Below are positions 1 to 5,882 of a DNA stretch of 9,813 bases, one piece after another. Each line of letters opens with the position of its first letter. The first letter of the stretch is position 1. A program made the translations under genes and the position numbers. Origin of the DNA: Oscillospiraceae bacterium (GTDB taxonomy: Bacteria > Bacillota > Clostridia > Oscillospirales > Ruminococcaceae). The notes below the pieces were generated by a model. That model was not told the origin of the DNA, searched no databases, and saw only the letters and a program-made list of their open reading frames with translations. Location of the stretch: NCBI GenBank assembly GCA_900768705.1, contig CAAGEB010000020.1, positions 1 through 9,813 on the forward strand, in the 5' to 3' direction.

Positions 1-688
1 AGTCCCTCTCCACACGAACACTGTTGCTGTCAAAAACTCTTTTGCCTATACGGACTTTCCGGACGGACAGACCTTCAGTATTCTTCCAACTTACAGCGGC
101 AAGAACATATCATCATTTTCTGATGTATCGGTAGATGTAAGCACAGGAGTGGTTCAATTTTCCGTAGAACGCGCATCCGATTTAGAGTATGACAAGTACG
201 AGCCGATACAGTTCCGTGTATGGGCAGACGATACGGACATCGGTTGTGAGTTTTCACTGAGTATTCGCTTTACATCAACCGAGCTTGTTTCCGAATATAC
301 GGTTCAGGCTGCCGGCGGCTATCCCTTTGAACTGGTCGATGATGATTATTACTGCAGCACCAACCAAGGCAAAGCTAACTCATTTTCTATATGCCGTTTG
401 GAGTTTATTTCCTATACCGGAAAGATATTTATTGACTGCATCGGCGAAGGCGAAAGTAACTATGACTTTGGTATTGTGTCAGATATAGACAAGACGCTTA
501 CGGCAACAAACTCTGCAGATACAGGCAGTAATGTTAAAAAGAGCTTCAAAGGACTCGGAAAATACAATCTGACTCTTGAATATGACGTAGAAGACACCGA
601 GCAGCATTTCATTTATCTGAAATACAGAAAGGACGGCTCTACGAATGTAGGAAAGGACTGTATGCAGTTCCGTGTACGCTTTGAATGA
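1..688 (+). CDS. Phage structural (tail/appendage-like) protein, 3' part only
   Basis: The reading frame is open from the window edge (first full codon at base 2) to TGA at 686-688, so at least 228 residues of a larger protein are visible. A GTG at 149 lies in frame but has no convincing role as a start, because the frame continues upstream without a stop. The protein is rich in alternating polar/hydrophobic strands, Tyr, Phe, Asp and Ser, with few Lys/Arg runs and no membrane segment. This suggests beta-sandwich domains as in phage tail, receptor-binding or appendage proteins. The end has an HFIYLKYRKDGS segment followed by a closing beta strand, a pattern I associate with Clostridia phage structural proteins, from memory only. 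Its place directly before a holin and endolysin supports a late structural gene. It could also be a prophage-encoded surface protein. The exact function is not recognised. Confidence 0.6.
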   Translation, partial: VPLHTNTVAVKNSFAYTDFPDGQTFSILPTYSGKNISSFSDVSVDVSTGVVQFSVERASDLEYDKYEPIQFRVWADDTDIGCEFSLSIRFTSTELVSEYTVQAAGGYPFELVDDDYYCSTNQGKANSFSICRLEFISYTGKIFIDCIGEGESNYDFGIVSDIDKTLTATNSADTGSNVKKSFKGLGKYNLTLEYDVEDTEQHFIYLKYRKDGSTNVGKDCMQFRVRFE

Positions 689-697
689 TAAATCGGC

Positions 698-724
698 AAA
701 AAGCATCCGGTAAGGGTGCTTTTT
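698..724 (+). terminator. Rho-independent terminator after the structural gene
   Basis: An 11-bp stem (698-708 with 714-724, one G-T wobble) closes a 5-nt loop. The 3' arm ends in TTTTT and is followed by ATTATAT. It sits 10 nt after the stop of the structural gene and before the holin ribosome binding site, so it could separate or attenuate transcription between structural and lysis genes. Confidence 0.75.
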
Positions 725-751
725 ATTATATCAAAATGGAGGTAACCCAAT

Positions 752-1177
752 ATGAAAGAATTCTGGAACGTTATTCAGCTTATTATCAGCGCAATAGGCG
801 GCTGGCTTGGATGGTTTTTGGGAGGATGTGATGGTTTGCTTTACGCACTTATTGCCTTTGTGACTATCGACTACATAACAGGTGTTATGTGCGCTATCTC
901 CGATAAGAAATTATCCAGCGAGATAGGATTTAAGGGGATCTGCAAAAAGGTTCTCATTTTCGCACTTGTCGGCGGCGGACATATTCTTGATGTATATGTT
1001 ATCGGAGCCGGCTCTGTTCTGAGAACTGCAGTTATATTCTTCTATCTGTCAAATGAGGGTGTGTCCCTTATTGAAAATGCTGCATATCTTGGCCTGCCTA
1101 TCCCGAAGAAGTTTAAGGAAGTGCTGGAGCAGCTCCACAACAGAAGTGAAAAGGAGGATAACAACGATGAAGATTAA
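752..1177 (+). CDS. Phage holin (toxin secretion/phage lysis holin family)
   Basis: A 141-aa small membrane protein. Holins of this type (Phage_holin_4 / TcdE-like) form membrane lesions that release the endolysin at the end of the lytic cycle. Hydrophobic stretches are visible at about residues 8-24, 27-48, 67-86 and 88-104. The segment from residue 100 (SNEGVSLIENAAYLGLPIPK) matches the family's signature after the last membrane helix, and the tail is charged and cytoplasmic (KEVLEQLHNRSEKEDNNDED). Start ATG at 752 has GGAGG at 738-742. The last 11 nt overlap the endolysin start, so the two are probably translationally coupled. The length is typical for the family. The neighbouring endolysin makes the assignment firm. 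Confidence 0.92.
   Translation: MKEFWNVIQLIISAIGGWLGWFLGGCDGLLYALIAFVTIDYITGVMCAISDKKLSSEIGFKGICKKVLIFALVGGGHILDVYVIGAGSVLRTAVIFFYLSNEGVSLIENAAYLGLPIPKKFKEVLEQLHNRSEKEDNNDED
1151..1157 (+). promoter_or_regulatory. Ribosome binding site deciding the endolysin start
   Basis: AAGGAGG lies inside the holin 3' end, 9 nt before ATG at 1167. It fixes the endolysin start there. The frame stays open upstream to an ATG at 1053, but that would add 38 unrelated residues and would run deep into the holin gene. Confidence 0.85.
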
Positions 1178-2042
1178 AGGTGTAGACATCAGCCATTGGC
1201 AGAAGGGCATTGACTTTTCTGCCTTGAAACAGGCGGGTGTGCAGTTTGCAATTATCCGTGCAGGCTATTCGACTAAAAAGGACGATGCCATGGACAAGTT
1301 TATCGCTGAATGCAAGAAATACGACATTGACTACGGTTTTTACTGGTACAGCTATGCCATGAGCATTAAACAGGTCGAGGCTGAAGCAGAAATGTGCGTT
1401 GAAATTATCAAAGGCTTATCTCCGACATATCCCGTTTTTTATGACATGGAGGAGAAAAGCCAGATAAATGGACTTGATACAGAAACGAGAACCAAAATGG
1501 CTGTTGCTTTTTGTGAAAAGGTAAATAAGGCCGGTTTCAAGGCAGGAATATATGTCAATCCGTTCTTTATGGAGAATTGCTTTGACAAGAGCAAGCTTAT
1601 CGGCAAGTATGACATCTGGCTTGCACACTGGACCAATAGTCCTGACCGCCCGTCAAAATACTCTTACGGCCAGACTATGTGGCAGTGGGGTGTTGACAAG
1701 ATAGTCGGCTATGAGATTGACGGTGATATTTGCTTTACAGATTACCATAATGCAAAACCCATCCCCGAAAAGAAAACCGTTGACCAGATTGCTGATGAGG
1801 TCCTTGCCGGCAAGTGGGGCAACGGCGACGAACGCAAGAAAAGGCTGACAGATGCAGGATATGACTATGCTGCCGTTCAGAAAAAGGTCAATGATAAGCT
1901 CTACAAGAAAACCGTTGATGGGCTTGCAAACGAGGTTATTCGTGGCAAATGGGGCAACGGGTCTGAACGCAAGCGCAGATTGACAAAAGCCGGTTATGAC
2001 TATAACAAGGTACAGAAAAAGGTTAATGAAATACTGAAGTGA
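1167..2042 (+). CDS. Endolysin: GH25 lysozyme with two Cpl-7 (CW_7) repeats
   Basis: A 291-aa peptidoglycan hydrolase (N-acetylmuramidase) that cuts the glycan backbone at phage release. The GH25 catalytic domain spans about residues 3-195. It starts with GVDISHWQ (residues 5-12, Asp7) and has the catalytic strand VFYDMEE, where Asp93 and Glu95 form the D-x-E pair of the family. It ends near WQWG...GYEIDGDICFTDY. A short linker leads to two repeats, about residues 204-245 and 249-290, each with GKWGNG, ERK.RLT.AGYDY and VQKKVN. These are cell-wall-binding CW_7 repeats, first described in the Cp-7 lysozyme. There is no signal peptide, consistent with holin-dependent export. The gene overlaps the holin by 11 nt and has its own strong ribosome binding site. 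A terminator follows the stop. Confidence 0.95.
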   Translation: MKIKGVDISHWQKGIDFSALKQAGVQFAIIRAGYSTKKDDAMDKFIAECKKYDIDYGFYWYSYAMSIKQVEAEAEMCVEIIKGLSPTYPVFYDMEEKSQINGLDTETRTKMAVAFCEKVNKAGFKAGIYVNPFFMENCFDKSKLIGKYDIWLAHWTNSPDRPSKYSYGQTMWQWGVDKIVGYEIDGDICFTDYHNAKPIPEKKTVDQIADEVLAGKWGNGDERKKRLTDAGYDYAAVQKKVNDKLYKKTVDGLANEVIRGKWGNGSERKRRLTKAGYDYNKVQKKVNEILK

Positions 2043-2049
2043 TTATCAG

Positions 2050-2086
2050 CCCGTCGGGGATTTTTCCTCGGCGGGTTATTTTTTAT
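2050..2086 (+). terminator. Rho-independent terminator of the lysis module
   Basis: A 10-bp stem (2050-2059 with 2066-2075, two G-T wobbles, GC rich) closes a 6-nt loop and is followed by TTATTTTTTAT. It lies 7 nt after the endolysin stop and ends the lysis transcript before the next cassette. Confidence 0.85.
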
Positions 2087-2160
2087 GCCCATATTCCGCC
2101 AAATCGGTGCTCTTATCCGCAGATGGTAAATAGAATACCACTCGAACGGAGTTGATTGTT

Positions 2161-2298
2161 ATGAATTCTGCTCAGAAAGAACAAATCATTTCAATGCGTA
2201 AGCAGAATATAACGTATGCGGTTATTTCAGAAAAGATAGGTGTTTCGGTCGGCACAATAAAGTCATTCTGCCACAGAAACGGCATAACCAGTGAGTGA
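2161..2298 (+). CDS. Small helix-turn-helix protein (45 aa)
   Basis: A 45-residue ORF starting MNSAQKEQIISMRKQN. It is nearly all one HTH unit: an N-terminal helix, then YAVISEKIGVSVGTIKSFCHRN, which reads as helix-turn-recognition helix of the resolvase/sigma-70 region 4 type. ATG at 2161 is preceded by CGGAG with about 9 nt spacing. The next gene starts 15 nt after its stop and has a clearly related N-terminus (shared MRK, Y..I, S..T.K.FC.RN.IT), so the two are probably paralogues. It may act as a small DNA-binding regulator or recombination accessory factor. The short length lowers certainty, but the paralogy and ribosome binding site argue that it is real. Confidence 0.7.
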   Translation: MNSAQKEQIISMRKQNITYAVISEKIGVSVGTIKSFCHRNGITSE

Positions 2299-2313
2299 GG
2301 AGGTGTTATCCAA

Positions 2314-2727
2314 ATGACAGAACATCAAAGAATGAAAACAATCGAAATGAGAAAAGCAGGATGCGGCTATTCGAAAATAGCGAAAGAACTATCCATTTCA
2401 AGAGATACTGTAAAGACTTTTTGTCGCAGGAATAATATTACGGTCGATAACACCGATACACCGAAGGACACAGCGGGAATTTGCCCGGAGTGCGGAAAAA
2501 CAATAGTGCAGATGTCCGGCAGAAAAACGAAGCGTTTCTGTTCGTCGGAGTGTAGGCAGAAATGGTGGAACGCTCACCCGGAGCGGATAGGACAGAAAGC
2601 AATTTATGAATATGTCTGTACCAACTGTGGTCATCCCTTTACTGCCTACGGGAACAGCCACAGGAAATACTGCTCTCACGAATGTTATGTGGAGGCGAGG
2701 TTCAAAGGCGGTGAAGCCAATGACTAA
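2314..2727 (+). CDS. HTH protein with two Cys4 zinc-binding units
   Basis: A 137-aa protein. Residues 1-43 form an HTH (YSKIAKELSISRDTVKTFC) of the sigma-70-like/resolvase type, related to the 45-aa gene just upstream. Two zinc-binding units follow: Cys57-x2-Cys60 with Cys76-x3-Cys80, and Cys102-x2-Cys105 with Cys120-x3-Cys124. Both share the pattern CxxCG...(R)(F/Y)CS.EC, so they look like an internal duplication. Start ATG at 2314 has a strong GAGGAGGT at 2297-2304. The end overlaps the next small gene by 8 nt. Such proteins are often annotated as sigma-70-like in clostridial phages, but nothing here shows that it is a real sigma factor. A DNA-binding regulator or recombination accessory protein is the best inference. 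Confidence 0.82.
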   Translation: MTEHQRMKTIEMRKAGCGYSKIAKELSISRDTVKTFCRRNNITVDNTDTPKDTAGICPECGKTIVQMSGRKTKRFCSSECRQKWWNAHPERIGQKAIYEYVCTNCGHPFTAYGNSHRKYCSHECYVEARFKGGEAND

Positions 2728-2887
2728 AGAGCAGATGACTGCGGAAATCAAATATCATGCAAGCATCGCTCCGTTCAGACTGATGTTGGAAAAAGGACAG
2801 ATATCTACAGAGGATTACCGAGTAATTGACACAATTCTGAACAAAAAATACAACCCGATATTTGTGAAATATATTTCTCCGAATTGA
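2720..2887 (+). CDS. SHOCT-like small protein (55 aa)
   Basis: A 55-residue protein starting MTKEQMTAEIKYHASIAPFR. The second half, LMLEKGQISTEDYRVIDTIL, resembles a SHOCT motif (short helical C-terminal type: a helix, G.IS.E.Y, then another helix). The ATG at 2720 overlaps the end of the zinc-finger gene (8 nt), with a GGCGGTG-like site just before it. The same frame is open upstream to 2606, but that part is a shadow of the zinc-finger gene. From memory, small SHOCT proteins often precede serine recombinase genes in Firmicutes mobile elements. Small size and position make it a candidate recombination directionality factor, which is inference only. Confidence 0.7.
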   Translation: MTKEQMTAEIKYHASIAPFRLMLEKGQISTEDYRVIDTILNKKYNPIFVKYISPN

Positions 2888-2888
2888 C

Positions 2889-2917
2889 TTGACATATCCA
2901 ACTTTATGAGGTAATAT
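2889..2917 (+). promoter_or_regulatory. Sigma-A promoter of the recombinase operon
   Basis: A perfect -35 TTGACA (2889-2894), a 17-nt spacer and a -10 TAATAT (2912-2917, 4 of 6 matches) lie directly after the SHOCT-like gene. Transcription would start near 2924, giving a leader of about 18 nt before the recombinase ATG at 2942, with AAAGGAG at 2928-2934. The recombinases can therefore be expressed separately from the upstream small genes. Confidence 0.7.
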
Positions 2918-2920
2918 GTC
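2891..2920. promoter_or_regulatory. Inverted repeat spanning the recombinase promoter (candidate operator)
   Basis: GACATAT (2891-2897) and ATATGTC (2914-2920) form a perfect 7-bp inverted repeat with a 16-nt spacer. The arms overlap the -35 and -10 boxes, and arm centres are 23 bp apart, about two helical turns. A dimeric protein bound here would block the promoter. Candidate ligands are the HTH proteins just upstream or a recombinase itself; no binding evidence exists. Confidence 0.45.
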
Positions 2921-2941
2921 CACTACCAAAGGAGTGATACA

Positions 2942-4246
2942 ATGAATAAGACTATCATTAACATTGCCCCTGCCCTAGCAGAAACCCACCGTACAAAGCG
3001 TGTGGCAGCCTATGCCAGAGTTTCCTGTGGCAAGGACACCATGCTACATTCCTTGTCGGCACAAATCGACTATTACCGTAAATACATCATTCGGAATCCG
3101 GAGTGGCGATTTGCCGGGGTCTACGCTGACGAAGCAAAGACAGGCACAAAGGACAGCCGTGAGCAGTTTCAGCTTCTTTTGACCGAATGCAGAAACGGGA
3201 ATGTCGATATGATAATTACCAAGAGCATATCGCGGTTTGCAAGGAACACGGTAACGCTTCTCGAAACTGTGCGCAAACTCAAAAATCTCAGTGTGGATGT
3301 TTTCTTTGAAGAACAAAATATTCACACCTTGAGCTCCGATGGCGAAGTAATGCTAACGCTGCTTGCGTCCTTCGCGCAGGAAGAAAGCCTTTCATGCAGC
3401 GAAAACTGCAAATGGCGAATCCGCAAGGGATTTGAGGAAGGACGGGCTTCAACCTGTAATATGCTTGGTTACAGACTGGTGGACGGCGAAATCACGCTCG
3501 TTAAAGAAGAAGCTGAAACAGTAAAACGGATATTTGATTTATACCTTGCCGGATACGGTCTTCAGAAAATCGCCAACACATTGAATGAAGAAGGAATATA
3601 CAGTATCTTTGGAAACGAGTGGTGTCGAACAGCCGTGCGGAAAGTCCTGATGAATGAAAAGTATTGCGGCGATTTATTACTTCAAAAAGTATATCGTGAA
3701 AACCATCTCACGAAAAAAATGCGCTCCAATACCGGAGAACTTCCGCAGTATTTTGTAGAAGATGATCCCCCCGCCGTAGTCAGTCGAGAGACCTTCGCCG
3801 CAGTTCAAAAAGAGCTTGAACACCGAGCAGAAGAAAAAACACCGTCTGTCGGTTCGACAAGCATTTTCACAGGAAGAATCAGATGTTCCTGCTGCAAAAA
3901 GAATTACCGCCGTAAAACGACCCAGTACAATATCGTCTGGTGTTGCTCAACCTACAATTCCAAAGGGAAGAAATACTGCCCGGACTCAAAGGTGATACCA
4001 GAGGAAACACTGAAACGGGCAGCGACTGAAATAATGAAAGCGGACAGCTTTTCGGATGATGAATTTGAAAAGCATATTCGCTTAATCGAAGCACATCCCG
4101 GCAATTTGCTCCGTTTCTTTTTTATGGACGGTTCGACAGCAGACTTTGTTTGGAAAGACCGCTCCCGTTCCGAAAGCTGGACGGACAAAATGAGAGCCGA
4201 AGCTGCGAAAAAGGCAAAGGAAAGGAACTCAACTTATGACAAATAA
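2942..4246 (+). CDS. Large serine recombinase 1 (434 aa, short C-terminus)
   Basis: A site-specific DNA recombinase that cuts DNA through a serine nucleophile and rejoins it by subunit rotation. The resolvase/invertase catalytic domain covers about residues 18-160: YARVS gives Arg26 and nucleophile Ser28, VYADEAKTGT is the next conserved strand, and SISRFARN gives Arg98 and Arg101. The recombinase domain follows (about 172-295; MLGYRLVDG, NEKYCGD). A zinc ribbon uses Cys315, Cys318, Cys334 or Cys335, and Cys346. Only 88 residues follow the last Cys, with no long coiled coil, and the protein ends in the family's FFFMDGS.. beta strand and a basic tail. ATG at 2942 has AAAGGAG upstream. It is the first of three co-directional recombinase genes and overlaps the second by 11 nt. 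Confidence 0.93.
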   Translation: MNKTIINIAPALAETHRTKRVAAYARVSCGKDTMLHSLSAQIDYYRKYIIRNPEWRFAGVYADEAKTGTKDSREQFQLLLTECRNGNVDMIITKSISRFARNTVTLLETVRKLKNLSVDVFFEEQNIHTLSSDGEVMLTLLASFAQEESLSCSENCKWRIRKGFEEGRASTCNMLGYRLVDGEITLVKEEAETVKRIFDLYLAGYGLQKIANTLNEEGIYSIFGNEWCRTAVRKVLMNEKYCGDLLLQKVYRENHLTKKMRSNTGELPQYFVEDDPPAVVSRETFAAVQKELEHRAEEKTPSVGSTSIFTGRIRCSCCKKNYRRKTTQYNIVWCCSTYNSKGKKYCPDSKVIPEETLKRAATEIMKADSFSDDEFEKHIRLIEAHPGNLLRFFFMDGSTADFVWKDRSRSESWTDKMRAEAAKKAKERNSTYDK

Positions 4247-5882
4247 GAATGTAAGAAAAATTGAAGCCACGAAGCCTATGCTGTCGGCACAGTATTCAAC
4301 CTTCACCAAAAAACGAAAAGTAGCCGCCTATGCCCGTGTTTCAACGGCTAAAGAGGAGCAGGAAAATTCCTTTGATGCACAAGTCAGCTATTACACACAG
4401 AAAATTCAGGATAATCCTGAATGGGTCTTTGTAGAGGTGTATTCCGACGAGGGTATAACCGGCACGAACACAAAAAAGCGTGAGGGATTTAACCGAATGA
4501 TTGAGGATGCGCTGAACGGTAAAATTGACCTCATTCTTACCAAGTCCGTCAGCCGTTTCGCAAGAAACACGGTCGACAGTCTGGTTACCATCCGGCAACT
4601 CAAAGAGAAAGGTGTGGAGGTGTTTTTTGAAAAAGAGAACATTTACACCCTCGATGCCAAAGGCGAACTGCTGCTAACGATAATGAGTAGTCTGGCACAG
4701 GAAGAGGCTAGGTCGATCTCAGAAAATACCTCCTGGGGTAGAAGAAAGTCCTTTGCAGACGGAAAAGTGAGCCTCGGATACTCCAATTTTCTCGGATATG
4801 ACAAGGGACCCGATGGGGAACTTGTGATAAATGAGGAGCAGGCACAGGTTGTGAGGAGAATCTATTCGGAATTCCTTGCCGGGAAAACTCCTGGTGGTAT
4901 TGCGAAGGGCTTAACCTCTGATGGAATTGAAACGCCGGGGCATAAGACCGTATGGCAGGCTTCCACGGTATTGAACATTCTGAAAAACGAGAAGTACTAC
5001 GGTGCTGCCATACTTCAAAAGGAAATAACGGTATCGTACCTAACGAAAGAGAAACGTCCCAACACGGGCGAACTTCCCATGTACTACATTGAAAAAGACC
5101 ACGAACCGATTGTTTCCCCGGAAACCTATCAAATGGTGCAGGAAGAAATGCGCCGCAGGAAAAATGCAGGAAGCAATATGCAGTGCGTATCGATTTTTTC
5201 AAGCCGAGTGATTTGCGGCGATTGTGGCGGCTATTACGGCAGAAAGATATGGCATTCCGGCACGAAACACGCATCCTGGCACTGGCATTGCAATGCCAAG
5301 TTCCAGAAGCATAAATACTGCGAGACACCCACTCTCAAAGAAGAAGATATGGAAGAAACCTTCGTTGAAGTGTTTAACGGCTTGATTGCCAAAAGAAAAG
5401 AAATCGAAGAAAACTACCGTATGTGCATCGATGCCATTACCGATGACAGCGAATACCGCAGGCAGCTTGAGGACTTGAATAATGGCTGCGGCGAAGTGCA
5501 GACGTTGATAAGAAGTATGCTGATGACTTACAGCCGACAGGACACCACTGATGATATTCAAGAGAAACTCAATGAATATGAGGAGCGGCTTGACACGATG
5601 GCACGGCTCAAGCAGGATCTTGACTTGAAGATTGCCGCATGTGCCGCCAAGCGTGTGCAGATAACCGGCTTTCTGAATGAGCTTATGAAGCACGATGCAC
5701 CTCTTGCAAAGTTTGATCCGCTTGTCTGGCAGGCGGTTATCAATTACGCGACCGTCAACCGTGACTGCACGATTACCTTTACTTTCCGTGACGGAACGGA
5801 GAAAACAGTCCCAATCAAGAACGGTGTCCGTGCTTATAAGAAACAGAGCAAACCGCAGGAGGCTGACGGCAATGACGGATAA
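4236..5882 (+). CDS. Large serine recombinase 2 (548 aa, with coiled coil)
   Basis: The longest of the three recombinases and the most typical large serine integrase. The catalytic domain (about 27-170) has YARVS (Arg34, Ser36), YSDEGITGT and SVSRFARN (Arg107, Arg110). The recombinase domain covers about 180-310 (LGYDKGPDG, NEKYYGAAILQKE). The zinc ribbon is a clean Cys327-x2-Cys330...Cys352...Cys362. Next comes a charged helical stretch, about 367-485 (EIEENY, QEKLNEYEERLDTMARLKQDL), which reads as the coiled-coil motif that governs synapsis and directionality in integrases such as phiC31. It ends with TITFTFRDGTEK. The start overlaps recombinase 1 by 11 nt (ATGACAAATAA), with AAAGGAA upstream. 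It probably cooperates with its neighbours in integration or excision; this is inferred from context. Confidence 0.94.
   Translation: MTNKNVRKIEATKPMLSAQYSTFTKKRKVAAYARVSTAKEEQENSFDAQVSYYTQKIQDNPEWVFVEVYSDEGITGTNTKKREGFNRMIEDALNGKIDLILTKSVSRFARNTVDSLVTIRQLKEKGVEVFFEKENIYTLDAKGELLLTIMSSLAQEEARSISENTSWGRRKSFADGKVSLGYSNFLGYDKGPDGELVINEEQAQVVRRIYSEFLAGKTPGGIAKGLTSDGIETPGHKTVWQASTVLNILKNEKYYGAAILQKEITVSYLTKEKRPNTGELPMYYIEKDHEPIVSPETYQMVQEEMRRRKNAGSNMQCVSIFSSRVICGDCGGYYGRKIWHSGTKHASWHWHCNAKFQKHKYCETPTLKEEDMEETFVEVFNGLIAKRKEIEENYRMCIDAITDDSEYRRQLEDLNNGCGEVQTLIRSMLMTYSRQDTTDDIQEKLNEYEERLDTMARLKQDLDLKIAACAAKRVQITGFLNELMKHDAPLAKFDPLVWQAVINYATVNRDCTITFTFRDGTEKTVPIKNGVRAYKKQSKPQEADGNDG
5857..5862 (+). 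promoter_or_regulatory. Ribosome binding site deciding the recombinase 3 start
   Basis: AGGAGG lies 9 nt before ATG at 5872, inside the end of recombinase 2. The frame stays open upstream to 5695, but that stretch is a low-quality Arg/Ser-rich shadow of recombinase 2. The protein from 5872 begins MTDKN, matching MTNKN of recombinase 2. Confidence 0.85.

Noticed and set aside
1053..1166. Extended endolysin start at 1053
   Set aside because: It would add an unrelated Cys/Arg-rich stretch out of frame with the holin; the GH25 fold begins at MKIKGVDISHW with AAGGAGG correctly placed.
5695..5871. Extended recombinase 3 start at 5695
   Set aside because: The extra 59 codons lie inside recombinase 2 in another frame; AGGAGG before 5872 and the MTDKN start decide otherwise.
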